Source: Vicinamibacterales bacterium (lineage in GTDB: Bacteria; Acidobacteriota; Vicinamibacteria; Vicinamibacterales; UBA823). Taken from it: a DNA stretch of 64,000 nt. The notes beneath the pieces are model-generated. The model searched no databases and had not been told where the DNA came from. It saw nothing but the letters and a program-made list of their open reading frames with translations. Made by a program: the position numbers and the translations under genes. Numbering within the stretch: the first letter of the stretch is position 1; every line of letters begins with the position of its first letter. The DNA is taken from positions 248,001 to 312,000 of the forward strand of contig DASCOS010000009.1 of NCBI GenBank assembly GCA_036012125.1. Reading direction: 5' to 3'. Positions 27,729 through 37,288 of the stretch are shown piece by piece.

Positions 27729-29927
27729 ATGACAAAACTTAGTCCTCGTCACCTCAATCGCGTTGCTCTCTGGGTTAGCTTGACGGCTTTTTCTGTCGTG
27801 CCTGCAACGGCGAACGACTGGCCCGATTGGCGAGGGCCAAATCGTGACGGCACCTCCCTCGAAACTGGTCTGATCGCAACCTGGTCACCAGACGGTGAAA
27901 ACTTAGCTTGGAGAGTGCCCTATGGTGGACGCTCCGGCCCGATCGTTAACAACGGACACGTGTACATCCAAAACGCCGTCGGTGAGGGTGAAAACCTCCA
28001 AGAACGACTAATGGCGTTCGACGTGAGTAACGGAGCACTCCTCTGGCAGCACCGGTTTAATGTGTATTTGAGCGACGTGCCGCCTCACCGGGTGGGTTGG
28101 GCATCGCCAGTTAGCGATGTCGTTACTGGACACCTCTACGTTTTCGGTGCTGGGGGGAGCTTGCTATCCCTTACTGCTCATGGGGAACTACGCTGGGAGC
28201 GATCGTTGAACGAAGAGTTTGGTCTCATTACCACCCACGGTGGGCGCACCGTGTCCCCAGTTCTCGACGGCGACCTAGTGATCATCAGTGGGCTGTCCTC
28301 GGGATGGGGCAACCAAGCAATTGGACGTCACCGCTTCATGGCTTTTCACAAGGACACCGGCGAGACTATCTGGGTAAGCACACCGGGCGGCCGCGCCTTT
28401 GACACAACTTATTCAACTCCGATTATTAGCGAAGTCGGCGGAACCCGACTCCTCATCGCTGGCGGTGGCGACGGCACCGTCCACGCACTCCAACCGCAAA
28501 CGGGTCAACCAGTGTGGAATTTTTCGATGAGTAAACGCGGTATTAATACTGGTGTCGTGATCGCGGGTGACCGAGCTTTCGTCAGCCACGGGGAGGAAAA
28601 TCTCGATACCAGTGAGATGGGATTACTTGCGGCGATCGACGCCACAATAACCGGCGCCCTCGGTTCAGACGCCGTTGCTTGGCAGGTAACCGGCGTTCTC
28701 AGCAGTTACTCCTCACCCGTCATCGACGGTGATCGGATCTACCAAGTAGACAACAGCGCAAACCTGGCAGCCTTCGATACCTCGTCGGGAAGCAAGCTAT
28801 GGGAATTAAACATCGGCACGATTCAACGTGCATCACCGGTTTTGGCAGACGGTAAGCTGTACGTCGGGTCGGTGACAGGACGCTTTTTCGTCCTTGAGCC
28901 AAGTCGAGATGGAGCCGAGATCCTGTCGGAAGTCCAACTAGGCACTGTGACTGAACCCGAAGAATTGTTGGGGTCACCCGCTATCGCGAATGGACGTGTT
29001 TATGTCGTCACAGACCGAGCTCTATACGCGATCGGCCCCAAGGTGCCACGTGTCGAGCGCCGCCTACCGACACCGGCTTCGCTCCCAACGTCAACCGACC
29101 CAGTAGCCCATGTCCGTGTTTCACCGACTGAACTGGTTGTTGAGCCTGGACAGCTGGTGTCGCTTCGAGTCGACCTATTCGATGCACGGGGACAGTTGTT
29201 GCCCCAAAGCGAGGTGACCTGGGCACTTGATGGGCTTGACGGACGGGTCACGGCCAATGGCGAGTTCCTTGCCGAACCCACTACGGGTGGCCAAGCTGGG
29301 TCGGTAACAGCAACGGTCAATAACGTCACCGGAGGTGCGCGGCTACGGGTGATCCCAGCCCTCCCCAATACATACGATTTCGAAGGAGATGCGCCAGGCA
29401 GTTCGCCAGCGTTCTGGATTGCGTCAGCCGGAAAATTTGAAGTCCGAGACGTGGATGGTAGTCGCGTTTTGGTTAAGAAATCAGATAACCCGTTCACTCG
29501 TCGCGCGCGGGTGTATAACGGCGCTGCCCAACTCTCCGACTACACAGTCGAAGCGGACATCTCAGCAATCCAGAGCCGGCGCCAGATGGGTGACGCTGGG
29601 GTCAATGCTCAGAGGCATACACTGGTCCTGATGGGCAACCATCAGCGGCTGGAACTCCAGACCTGGCAACCCGAGACCGTGCGTACCGTTACAACCCCTT
29701 TTGCTTGGGAACCGGATACATGGTACCGCCTAAAGCTCAGCGTCGAGAATCTTGACGATGGTCGTGTCCACGCACGCGGTAAGGTGTGGCCACGTGCCGA
29801 TGCGGAGCCAGACGACTGGACCCTGCAGATGGTCGATGAAAATCCGCATCAACAAGGTAGTCCCGGTATTTACGCAAATGCGCCCTTCGAGATCTTTTTC
29901 GACAACATCCGAGTGTATGAAAACTAG
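27729..29927 (+). CDS. Exported PQQ-type beta-propeller protein with Ig-like and C-terminal LamG-like segment
   Basis: About 732 residues from ATG 27729 (TTG 27720 is an alternative). A signal peptide of about 25 residues is followed by DWPDWRGPNRDGTS, the common opening of exported PQQ-like propellers. Repeats such as GALLWQHRF, SGSKLWELNIG and ASPVLADGKLYVGS form the propeller (residues about 30-440). Residues about 455-540 look like a bacterial Ig-like domain (VRVSPTELVVEPGQLVSLRV). The C-terminal 180 residues resemble a lectin-like jelly roll (TYDFEGDAPG to FFDNIRVYEN). No catalytic PQQ dehydrogenase signature is evident. First of three tandem propeller genes. Confidence 0.82.
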   Translation: MTKLSPRHLNRVALWVSLTAFSVVPATANDWPDWRGPNRDGTSLETGLIATWSPDGENLAWRVPYGGRSGPIVNNGHVYIQNAVGEGENLQERLMAFDVSNGALLWQHRFNVYLSDVPPHRVGWASPVSDVVTGHLYVFGAGGSLLSLTAHGELRWERSLNEEFGLITTHGGRTVSPVLDGDLVIISGLSSGWGNQAIGRHRFMAFHKDTGETIWVSTPGGRAFDTTYSTPIISEVGGTRLLIAGGGDGTVHALQPQTGQPVWNFSMSKRGINTGVVIAGDRAFVSHGEENLDTSEMGLLAAIDATITGALGSDAVAWQVTGVLSSYSSPVIDGDRIYQVDNSANLAAFDTSSGSKLWELNIGTIQRASPVLADGKLYVGSVTGRFFVLEPSRDGAEILSEVQLGTVTEPEELLGSPAIANGRVYVVTDRALYAIGPKVPRVERRLPTPASLPTSTDPVAHVRVSPTELVVEPGQLVSLRVDLFDARGQLLPQSEVTWALDGLDGRVTANGEFLAEPTTGGQAGSVTATVNNVTGGARLRVIPALPNTYDFEGDAPGSSPAFWIASAGKFEVRDVDGSRVLVKKSDNPFTRRARVYNGAAQLSDYTVEADISAIQSRRQMGDAGVNAQRHTLVLMGNHQRLELQTWQPETVRTVTTPFAWEPDTWYRLKLSVENLDDGRVHARGKVWPRADAEPDDWTLQMVDENPHQQGSPGIYANAPFEIFFDNIRVYEN

Positions 29928-29966
29928 TAATCAAGCACCGGGTATTTGGAGTAGGAGTTGGTAGTG

Positions 29967-31406
29967 ATGCGACGACGATTGCCTTGGTTCGGCGCCGTTG
30001 GTGCGTTCGTTGGTCTACTCAACATTTTCGTTGTGGCGCAGGAGTCATCGTCACAACAGAGTGACTGGCCGATGTGGGGCGGGACACCTGACCGAAACAT
30101 GATTTCAAACATGGTCGGTCTCCCCAGCGACTGGGATATAGCCACCGGACACAACATTAAGTGGGTAGCTGAACTTGGTTCGCAGACTTATGGCAATCCA
30201 GTCGTCGCCGAAGGAGTCGTGCTGGTAGGCACAAACAACGAAGCAGTTAAGGACCTACGGCAGCAAGGTGACATGGGCGTTCTTATGGCCTTTCGTGAGG
30301 AAAATGGCGAATTGCTTTGGCAACATGCCAACGCGAAGCTAGCCGCGGGCCGGGTGCACGACTGGCCCTATCAAGGCGTGTGTTCGTCCCCACTGGTCGA
30401 AAATGGTGTGGTTTATTACGTCTCGAATCGAGGCGAAGTATTGGCACTCGATATCGAAGGTTTTCGAGACGGCGAAAATGACGGATGGGTAACAGACGAA
30501 CCCTATTCGAGCGAGATTGATGCCGATGTTATTTGGCGGTTCGATATGCTCGAGGAAGTTGGCGCATTTCCCCACAACATGTCCAACTCGTCGCCCGTCG
30601 TCTACGGTGATTTAATTTTTGTAAGCACCTCAAACGGTCAGGATGAAAGCCATGTGAACATCCAGTCACCCATGGCGCCGGCAATTATCGCTTTGAATAA
30701 AACGACCGGCGAATTGATTTGGGAGGACAACTCCGTGGATGACCGCATTCTCCACGGCCAGTGGGCATCGCCAACGGTTGGGACAATTGGCGGCGTCGAC
30801 CAAGTAATCATGGGGCAGGGTGACGGTTGGATACGCGGCTACGAGGTAACATCGGGCGAGAAGCTTTGGGAATTTGACACGAACCCGAAGGACTCTGTCT
30901 GGCCACGAACACGTAATGAGCTCATCGCCACGGCAGTTGTTTACAACGATCTCGTTTATATCGCCAACGGACAGGACCCGGAACATGGCGAGGGAATCGG
31001 TAATATGTATGCGATCGACGCTACGCAGCGTGGGGATATCACTGAGCTGGGTCGTGTCTGGTACTACACGGACATTCGCCGGACAGTGTCGACTGCAGCA
31101 ATCTACGATGGGCTGATCTACCAACCGGACTTCAGTGGCTTCCTCCACTGCCTGGATGCGAAAACCGGAGAAGTTTACTGGGTTTACGACACGTTCGCCG
31201 CCATCTGGGGCTCACCTCTCGTAGTCGATGGCCGCGTCTATCTAGGTGATGAAGACGGGGACGTTGTCGTGCTGAAAACCGGCAAGGAACTTGAGGTTAT
31301 TGCCGAGAATTACCTCGGCAGTGCCGTTTACAGTACTCCGGTGCCAGCCAACGGCGTACTCTTTCTAGGCTCCCGTAATCAACTGTTCGCTCTCGTCGAA
31401 AACTGA
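29967..31406 (+). CDS. Exported PQQ-type beta-propeller protein
   Basis: About 479 residues from ATG 29967, with AGGAG about nine bases upstream (TTG 29958 and GTG 29964 are alternatives). The signal peptide ends VVAQ. Propeller repeats are clear: NGELLWQHAN, TGELIWEDN, SGEKLWEF and TGEVYWVYDT, each followed by a SPxVxxGxVYxG-type strand. It opens with DWPMWGGTPDRN. Forty bases separate it from the preceding propeller gene and 10 from the next, so the three are probably one transcript. A role as a scaffold or as a PQQ-dependent enzyme cannot be told apart. Confidence 0.85.
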   Translation: MRRRLPWFGAVGAFVGLLNIFVVAQESSSQQSDWPMWGGTPDRNMISNMVGLPSDWDIATGHNIKWVAELGSQTYGNPVVAEGVVLVGTNNEAVKDLRQQGDMGVLMAFREENGELLWQHANAKLAAGRVHDWPYQGVCSSPLVENGVVYYVSNRGEVLALDIEGFRDGENDGWVTDEPYSSEIDADVIWRFDMLEEVGAFPHNMSNSSPVVYGDLIFVSTSNGQDESHVNIQSPMAPAIIALNKTTGELIWEDNSVDDRILHGQWASPTVGTIGGVDQVIMGQGDGWIRGYEVTSGEKLWEFDTNPKDSVWPRTRNELIATAVVYNDLVYIANGQDPEHGEGIGNMYAIDATQRGDITELGRVWYYTDIRRTVSTAAIYDGLIYQPDFSGFLHCLDAKTGEVYWVYDTFAAIWGSPLVVDGRVYLGDEDGDVVVLKTGKELEVIAENYLGSAVYSTPVPANGVLFLGSRNQLFALVEN

Positions 31407-31416
31407 GACGAAGTAC

Positions 31417-32598
31417 ATGCAGCGACGTTCAAAGAGAAAGCTGCCAAGGACAATTTCAATGCGTGCGGTAATTATGGTCCTAGCTTTGATCATGGCTAGT
31501 GCTGCCGACGGGGCGTCGGGTGCGGACAGTCAGCCCTTGCCAAACGAACCGCGATCGACTGTTGATTGGCCACAGTTCCGAGGTGACCTATCACTGGATG
31601 GGGTTTCGACATCACCAGTGCCTGATGACCCTCAACTGCTGTGGACCTTTGATACGGGTGAAATGGTGGACTCATCAGCAGCAATCGCTAATGGTGTCGT
31701 CTACGTGGGCACCTACGCCGGTGACCTCATAGCTCTCAATCTTAGTGATGGCTCACCCCGCTGGCGCTACCATGCGTCAGAATGGGGCATCGGTGAATCA
31801 TCTCCAGCCGTGGTAAACGGCACCGTCTACATTGGAGATCTCTCTGGAGTGCTGCACGCCGTTGACATCAACACCGGTAAGGCTCGCTGGACCTTCGAGA
31901 CAGAGGCCGAGATCAAATCCTCACCCGTCCTCGTCAACGGCATCGTCCTCATCGGATCATACGACAGCCATCTATATGGCCTCTCGGCAGACAGTGGTAA
32001 CCCGATCTGGAAGTTTGAAACCAGCAGTTACGTCCACGCCACGCCGGCAGTCGTCAACGGCATCGCATATTTCGGTGGATGCGACGAAGAATTCCGAGGT
32101 GTGCGGGTGAGCGACGGTGAGGAAATCTTCGCAGTCTCCTCCGGCGCCTACACCGCTGCTTCTCCCACAATCATAGGCACGACCGCGTTTTACGGCACTT
32201 TTGCCAATGAGGTGTTAGCTCTCGACCTCGACCAAGGGGTGATTCGATGGCGTTACGAACATCCCACTCGTCACTTCCCCTTCTACTCGTCCCCAGCCTT
32301 TCACAACGGACTCGTTGTGCTCGGAGGACGCGACCGGATGGTGCACGCACTCGACGCTGAGACCGGTAAATCCCAATGGGTCTTCACCACACGCGGTCGA
32401 ATTGATTCGTCACCAGCAATCGCTGGTGATCGCGTTTATGTTGGCTCCAATGACGGGCGACTCTACGGCCTTGCCCTGTCCGATGGCACGCACGAATGGG
32501 AATACGAAATCGGATCATCCGTGAGCACCTCTCCGGCGATCGCTAGCGGCCGAATCGTTGTCGGCGCTGAAGACGGACTGATCTACTGCTTCGGATGA
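31417..32598 (+). CDS. Exported BamB/PQQ-like beta-propeller protein
   Basis: 393 residues. A basic N-terminus and hydrophobic segment (about residues 15-32) serve as the export signal; an inner ATG at 31459 is a possible alternative start. Then comes DWPQFRGDLSLDG. The rest is a regular seven- to eight-bladed propeller with repeats of the form SSPAVVNGTVYIG followed by GKARWTFET. The repeats resemble BamB of the outer-membrane assembly machine, but there is no lipobox. Third of the tandem set. Confidence 0.85.
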   Translation: MQRRSKRKLPRTISMRAVIMVLALIMASAADGASGADSQPLPNEPRSTVDWPQFRGDLSLDGVSTSPVPDDPQLLWTFDTGEMVDSSAAIANGVVYVGTYAGDLIALNLSDGSPRWRYHASEWGIGESSPAVVNGTVYIGDLSGVLHAVDINTGKARWTFETEAEIKSSPVLVNGIVLIGSYDSHLYGLSADSGNPIWKFETSSYVHATPAVVNGIAYFGGCDEEFRGVRVSDGEEIFAVSSGAYTAASPTIIGTTAFYGTFANEVLALDLDQGVIRWRYEHPTRHFPFYSSPAFHNGLVVLGGRDRMVHALDAETGKSQWVFTTRGRIDSSPAIAGDRVYVGSNDGRLYGLALSDGTHEWEYEIGSSVSTSPAIASGRIVVGAEDGLIYCFG

Positions 32599-32961
32599 GG
32601 ACTCGGTATCCGCCCCGGTGTCCGTTGACTTCCACCTACGTGCTTGGTACAGGCAAGGGTGCCGTCAGGGCAACCGGTTTCTAAGGAATTCCGGATGAAA
32701 ACGTCGCAAACCTGCGCACCATTCGCCGTGGTTCTGCCGGAGAACCGAACGCACAAAGCTGACTCCGCCCTCCACCGAGAATGCTAATTGGTTGACAGGT
32801 TAAGCTGGTATTAGCTCTATTGTTGTAGTAGAGTCTCCCGCCGGCGTTCATATGACGGTGATCATACCGTGAAGACTCCTGAAGGCAAAAAATGCCGAAA
32901 AAACTACCTAAACACGCATTTGAGCCAGTGAGACTAGTCGCATTTTGGAGGATCGCGAATC
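32599..32961 (+). other. Intergenic region with a candidate promoter
   Basis: No gene is seen in these 363 bases. A 6-base inverted repeat (GGTTCT at 32730 and AGAACC at 32741) follows the propeller gene and could act as a weak terminator. TTGACA at 32793-32798, with TCTATT 18 bases later (32817-32822), is a candidate promoter for the HD-domain gene at 32962. Confidence 0.4.
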
Positions 32962-33789
32962 ATGGAAGTTAATCGAAGAAAATTCATGGCATCCGTAGGG
33001 GGTGTGGCTGCAGTCGAACTGATGTCGCCCGAAAACCGGGCGGAAGCTGTTGAGCATTTTGCTTCGACAGAGCTTGACAAGTGGTATATCGACGAGTTCG
33101 GTGAAACCGCCGCGTTATCGCCGATCCGTCCGTCGTGGTATCAGGCGGGCGGCGGCGGACAGCAGGGTCAAGAGGGCCCACCGGCGCGTGGGACCGGCCG
33201 CGCGTTCCGTGATGGCTTTTCCCTGGCTGAGATGCCGGCGAAACCAACATTGGTCGATTTCTATAAGTATCGCTTCGCGCCGGCGCAGCATGTCATCCGC
33301 AGTGCTTCCCACGCACTCAAGGAAGGTCACCCCGAACGGACTGTCATGGCGTGCTTGTTGCATGATGTGGCGCAGGCACTCGTTCGGTCTGACCATGGTT
33401 GGTGGGGTGGCCAGTTGTTTGAACCGTATGTGGACGAGCGGGTTAGTTGGGGCGTCCGCTACCACCAGCCGCTCCGTTTCTTCCCAGACCCTGCGGTCGG
33501 CTACGAATATCCGGAGTTCTACAATCGGATCTTTGGCGTCGATTACGAAGTAGACGACTACATCAAAGAAGCATACAAGTTTGCTCGCGGCCACAAGTGG
33601 TACATGGAAGCACGTTTCGTCACGATGAACGACGAGTACGGCTTCGACCCCAACGTGCCGGTGTCGCTTGAACCGTTCATTGACATCATCGGACGTCAGT
33701 TCAAACAGCCAAAAGAAGGTCTCGGCAATGACAATAGTCCGTCGGCCCACATGTGGCGGACGATTATTAATCCGAATCGACCCCTTTAA
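32962..33789 (+). CDS. Tat-exported HD-domain protein of the PhnZ-like type
   Basis: 275 residues. The N-terminus VNRRKFMASVGG is a Tat signal. The HD-type metal ligands are visible as His110, His134-Asp135 (LLHDVAQAL), His145 and His168 (WGVRYHQPL). The 24-residue spacing from the first His to HD, and the sequence around FEPYVDERVSWGVRYHQ, resemble PhnZ-like proteins. PhnZ and myo-inositol oxygenase are mixed-valent di-iron oxygenases with this fold. Those are cytoplasmic, whereas this one should be exported folded. The substrate is unknown, and simple phosphohydrolase activity is an alternative. Confidence 0.75.
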   Translation: MEVNRRKFMASVGGVAAVELMSPENRAEAVEHFASTELDKWYIDEFGETAALSPIRPSWYQAGGGGQQGQEGPPARGTGRAFRDGFSLAEMPAKPTLVDFYKYRFAPAQHVIRSASHALKEGHPERTVMACLLHDVAQALVRSDHGWWGGQLFEPYVDERVSWGVRYHQPLRFFPDPAVGYEYPEFYNRIFGVDYEVDDYIKEAYKFARGHKWYMEARFVTMNDEYGFDPNVPVSLEPFIDIIGRQFKQPKEGLGNDNSPSAHMWRTIINPNRPL

Positions 33790-33796
33790 AATGGGT

Positions 33797-33849
33797 CCGT
33801 ACAGTAAAAAAAAGGCCGAGGCATACGCCTCGGCCTTTTTTCTGTACGG
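33797..33849. terminator. Strong bidirectional intrinsic terminator
   Basis: A long, nearly perfect inverted repeat lies between convergent genes. The outer arms are CCGTACAG (33797-33804) and CTGTACGG (33842-33849). An A-run and T-run flank an inner stem with arms GGCCGAGGC (33814-33822) and GCCTCGGCC (33827-33835) and loop ATAC. Both strands present a GC stem followed by T residues. Confidence 0.9.
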
Positions 33850-33876
33850 TATATAGGAAAAACTATCCTCGGAGCA

Positions 33877-36009
33877 CTACTCTAGTAGTCCTGCCGCCCG
33901 TGCCCATCGATATTTCGCCCCCAGTACGTTGACCGGAAGTTGCGTCGTATACGGATACGCCACGATCCCCCGATCGTAGAGGTATTCCGAAGCTTCTTCC
34001 ACCTCGACGTCGCCGACGAGCGATGCCACGATCGGCTTGTGAATCCCCTTGGCGCGCGCCTCTTCTACGACTTCTGAGGCAAGCTTCGCGAAGACCATCG
34101 GCGGCGTAACGATCGTATGCCAGTAGCCTAAAATAAGCGCATGGACGCGATCGTCTTCCAAACCTAGCTTGATCGTATTCCGGTAAGTAATCGGTGGCTC
34201 ACCACCAGTAATGTCCACCGGGTTACCCGCTGCACCAAACGGTGGGATGAATTCCCGAAACGCCGCGTCCAAGTCCTTCGGCATGCTCATCAATTGCAGG
34301 CCATTATCGATGCATGCGTCTGACAAGAGCACGCCAGAACCACCTGCGCCGGTAATGATGATGATGTTCTCCCCCTGCGGCGTCGGCAGGACCGGTAGCC
34401 CACGCGCAAACTGCAGCATGTCGTTTAGCGTTCGCGCACGGATCACACCCGACTGCCGCAGCACGTCATCATAAACCTTATCGTTGCCGGCCAAGGCACC
34501 GGTGTGCGACGCGGCGGCCCGTGCACCCAGTGCCGTTCGTCCCGCCTTAAGCACCACAACAGGCTTTTGTTTCGATACACGCTGAGCCACCTCGGCGAAG
34601 GCGCGACCATCCTTCAAATCTTCAACGTGCATAGCAATCACTTGCGTGTTGTCGTCTTGTTCAAAAAAGGTGAGCAGGTCGTCTTCATCGATATCCGATT
34701 TGTTACCCAACCCAACGATCGCTGAGACACCCATCTTGGCCGACCGGCTAAACCCGATGATCGCCATGCCAACCCCACCACTCTGTGAAGAAAGAGCCGC
34801 CTGCCCCTTCACATCGTAAGGTGTGCAGAACGTTGCACAGAGATTTTCGTGTGTGTAATAGAAGCCGTAGATATTCGGTCCCATGACACGCACGTTGTGC
34901 TTCCGCGCCACCGCGACCATCTCGCGCTGCAACTCGATTTCGCCCACCTCAGCAAAGCCCGAGGGGATCATGACAGCGCCAGCGATGCCCTTCTGACCGA
35001 CCTCTTCCAGTGCGCCGGCTACAAACTTAGCGGGAATCGCGAACACGGCGATATCAATAGAGTCGTCGATGTCCTTGACGCTCTTGTAGCACTTGTGTCC
35101 GAGAATCTCGTCGGCCTTCGGATTGATCGGGTAGATCTCGCCCTTATAGCCACCGTTGATCAGGTTCTTCATTACCGAATTGCCGATCTTGCCTTCCTCA
35201 CCAGACGCGCCGATAACGGCCACTGCCTTAGGCTTCATGATACGGACCATCGAAGCTAGGATCTCTTGTTGCGACGGTCGCGGCCGTGGCTCGGGTAATT
35301 CCTCAGTCAGCAGAATCCGCACGTCGACGGCCGTCACCGAGTCCTTGGTAGCGAACACAGGATTCAAATCCAGTTCATGAATTTCTGGAAAATCAGCGAT
35401 CAGTGTCGACACGTTCTCGATGAGCGCTGCTAGAGCCTCGCGGTTCACCGGATCAGCACCCCGGACACCACGTAAGACCTCGGCCGCTTGGATCCCATCG
35501 ATCATCGATAAGGCATCCTCTCGGTTCGCCGGTGCTAACCGGAACGTGACGTCCTTGAGCACCTCGACCAGAACGCCACCCAGTCCAAACGCGACCAACT
35601 TTCCGAAACTTGGGTCAGTGACGGCACCGATGATTACTTCCTGTGCGGCCGGCAGCATCTGCTGAACTTGTGCGCCAGTGATATCAGCATCTGGCTTGTA
35701 CTCACGGGCACTCTTGCAGATCGCCTCGTAGCCCTGCACCACTTCGTCGGCCGTCGTTAGTCCAGTCAGAACGCCACCTGCTTCGGTTTTGTGCAGGACA
35801 TCCTTCGAGACAATCTTCAGCACTACCGGATAACCAATACTGCCAGCCAGCTCGGCGGCTTCCCCACTGGACGTGGCCAGGCCCTCCTTGGGCACCGGAA
35901 TACCGTAGGCATCGCAGACTTCCTTACTCTCGGTCGAGGTCAACGACGCACGCCCAGCTGCACGTGCTCCATCCAATATCGCTTTGACTACTACGTGATC
36001 ATGACTCAT
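33877..36009 (-). CDS. ADP-forming acyl-CoA synthetase (acetate--CoA ligase family), ATP-grasp plus CoA-binding
   Basis: 710 residues. The ATP-grasp half (beta-type) comes first (residues about 1-235, with YPVVLKIVSKDVLHKTEAGG). The CoA-binding and ligase half (alpha-type) follows, with VIGASGEEGKIGNSVMKNL, SSQSGGVG and the phosphohistidine segment SHTGALAG. Such enzymes interconvert acyl-CoA, ADP and phosphate with acid, ATP and CoA. It is the last gene of the cluster, 34 bases after the CoA-transferase. It could conserve energy from formyl-CoA or another acyl-CoA, or activate the acid; the direction is not known. A bidirectional terminator follows. Confidence 0.88.
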   Translation of the reverse strand: MSHDHVVVKAILDGARAAGRASLTSTESKEVCDAYGIPVPKEGLATSSGEAAELAGSIGYPVVLKIVSKDVLHKTEAGGVLTGLTTADEVVQGYEAICKSAREYKPDADITGAQVQQMLPAAQEVIIGAVTDPSFGKLVAFGLGGVLVEVLKDVTFRLAPANREDALSMIDGIQAAEVLRGVRGADPVNREALAALIENVSTLIADFPEIHELDLNPVFATKDSVTAVDVRILLTEELPEPRPRPSQQEILASMVRIMKPKAVAVIGASGEEGKIGNSVMKNLINGGYKGEIYPINPKADEILGHKCYKSVKDIDDSIDIAVFAIPAKFVAGALEEVGQKGIAGAVMIPSGFAEVGEIELQREMVAVARKHNVRVMGPNIYGFYYTHENLCATFCTPYDVKGQAALSSQSGGVGMAIIGFSRSAKMGVSAIVGLGNKSDIDEDDLLTFFEQDDNTQVIAMHVEDLKDGRAFAEVAQRVSKQKPVVVLKAGRTALGARAAASHTGALAGNDKVYDDVLRQSGVIRARTLNDMLQFARGLPVLPTPQGENIIIITGAGGSGVLLSDACIDNGLQLMSMPKDLDAAFREFIPPFGAAGNPVDITGGEPPITYRNTIKLGLEDDRVHALILGYWHTIVTPPMVFAKLASEVVEEARAKGIHKPIVASLVGDVEVEEASEYLYDRGIVAYPYTTQLPVNVLGAKYRWARAAGLLE

Positions 36010-36043
36010 GAATAAATCCGCGCGCCTCCTGTTCTACCCCTGG

Positions 36044-37276
36044 CTAAATGGCACCCGCTGTCCGGGCTGCCGCGATTTCTGCGCTGTCACAGCCGACAAC
36101 ATCTTGAAGAATCTCGTTAGTGTGCTCACCAAGTCCCGGCGACGTCGTCACCTCGACAGGCGAATCCGACAGCTGTAATGGACACCCCACCGTACGGAAC
36201 GCGCCGCGTTGTGCATGCTCGACCTCGACAACCATGCCACGGGTCATGAGTGACTCGTCCTCAATAAGCTCTTTCATACTCATGATCGGTCCGCACGGCA
36301 CATTGACCCCGTTCAGGAGACGCATAACCTCGAGCTTGTCGTACTGCCGCGTCCACTGCTCGATGATTTCAAAGCATTCATTAAGGTGTAACAGCCTTGC
36401 CTCCGGCGTGGCAAAGGCTGAGTCGGTGATGAGTTCTTCACGACCGACCAGCTTCATGAGCGGCTCCCAACCAGGCGGCTGGATCATGACATAAATGTAG
36501 TCGTTCGCCCCGCCGCCCTTACACTTCAACGCTTTACCTGGCTGTCCGCCACCCGAAGCATTGCCTGAACGAGGCACTGTGTCGCCGAACGTCTCGTTCG
36601 GATACTCCTGCAGTGGGCCCTGCAGCAGGCGTTGCTGATCACGCATTTTGACCCGACAGAGGTTCAAGACACAGTCTTGCATCGCAACCTCCACCCGCTG
36701 CCCGCGGCCGGTCTTCTCGCGTTGGATCACCGCAGCTAACACCGCCGCTACCAAATTCATGCCCGTACCCGAATCACCGATCTGCGCACCAGTACTCGTT
36801 GGTACGCTGTCTTCGAAACCGGTCGTACTCATCGAGCCACCCATCGCCTGCGCCACCGACTCGTAGGCTTTGCAATCAACGTAAGGCCCTGGCCCAAAGC
36901 CTTTGCCCGAGGCATAAATGATTCTTGGGTTAATCTCGCGGATCGTCTCCCAAGAAAAGCCCTGACGATCGAGCGCACCAGGCGAAAAATTTTCGACCAG
37001 AACGTCTGACTTGGCGATTAGTTTACGGAAAATCGCCTGACCTTCTTCAGTCTTCGTGTTCAAAGTGATACTTCGCTTGTTGCAGTTCAGCATCGTGAAG
37101 TAGAGGCTGTCCGCGTCGGGCATGTCACGCAATTGGGAACGCGTAATGTCACCCCGTCCTGGCAACTCAACCTTCACGACGTCCGCGCCAAGCCACGCCA
37201 GAATCTGTGTGGCCGACGGGCCTAACTGGACGTGGGTCATGTCCAAAATTCGGAGTCCTTCGAGTGCTTTACCCAT
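36044..37276 (-). CDS. frc: Formyl-CoA:oxalate CoA-transferase (class III)
   Basis: 410 residues from ATG 37276. This start aligns with the Oxalobacter Frc N-terminus and has AGGTGA eight bases upstream; a GTG at 37288, just after the previous stop, is the alternative. Visible Frc features are [24 protein letters not shown], the catalytic Asp168 in AQIGDSGTG (Asp169 in Oxalobacter Frc), the [10 protein letters not shown] strand, the glycine-rich SGGGQPG loop and [10 protein letters not shown]. The enzyme moves CoA from formyl-CoA to oxalate. The TPP decarboxylase gene directly upstream would turn the resulting oxalyl-CoA into formyl-CoA. Confidence 0.88.
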   Translation of the reverse strand: MGKALEGLRILDMTHVQLGPSATQILAWLGADVVKVELPGRGDITRSQLRDMPDADSLYFTMLNCNKRSITLNTKTEEGQAIFRKLIAKSDVLVENFSPGALDRQGFSWETIREINPRIIYASGKGFGPGPYVDCKAYESVAQAMGGSMSTTGFEDSVPTSTGAQIGDSGTGMNLVAAVLAAVIQREKTGRGQRVEVAMQDCVLNLCRVKMRDQQRLLQGPLQEYPNETFGDTVPRSGNASGGGQPGKALKCKGGGANDYIYVMIQPPGWEPLMKLVGREELITDSAFATPEARLLHLNECFEIIEQWTRQYDKLEVMRLLNGVNVPCGPIMSMKELIEDESLMTRGMVVEVEHAQRGAFRTVGCPLQLSDSPVEVTTSPGLGEHTNEILQDVVGCDSAEIAAARTAGAI

Positions 37277-37288
37277 ATCCTCATTCAC

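Noticed and set aside
29000-29497. A 165-codon minus-strand open frame in the first propeller gene.
   Set aside because: It is a frame shadow of the Ig-like region with low-complexity composition.
33115-33750. A 211-codon minus-strand open frame opposite the HD-domain gene.
   Set aside because: It mirrors the codon structure of the plus-strand HD gene, whose metal ligands and Tat signal are clear.
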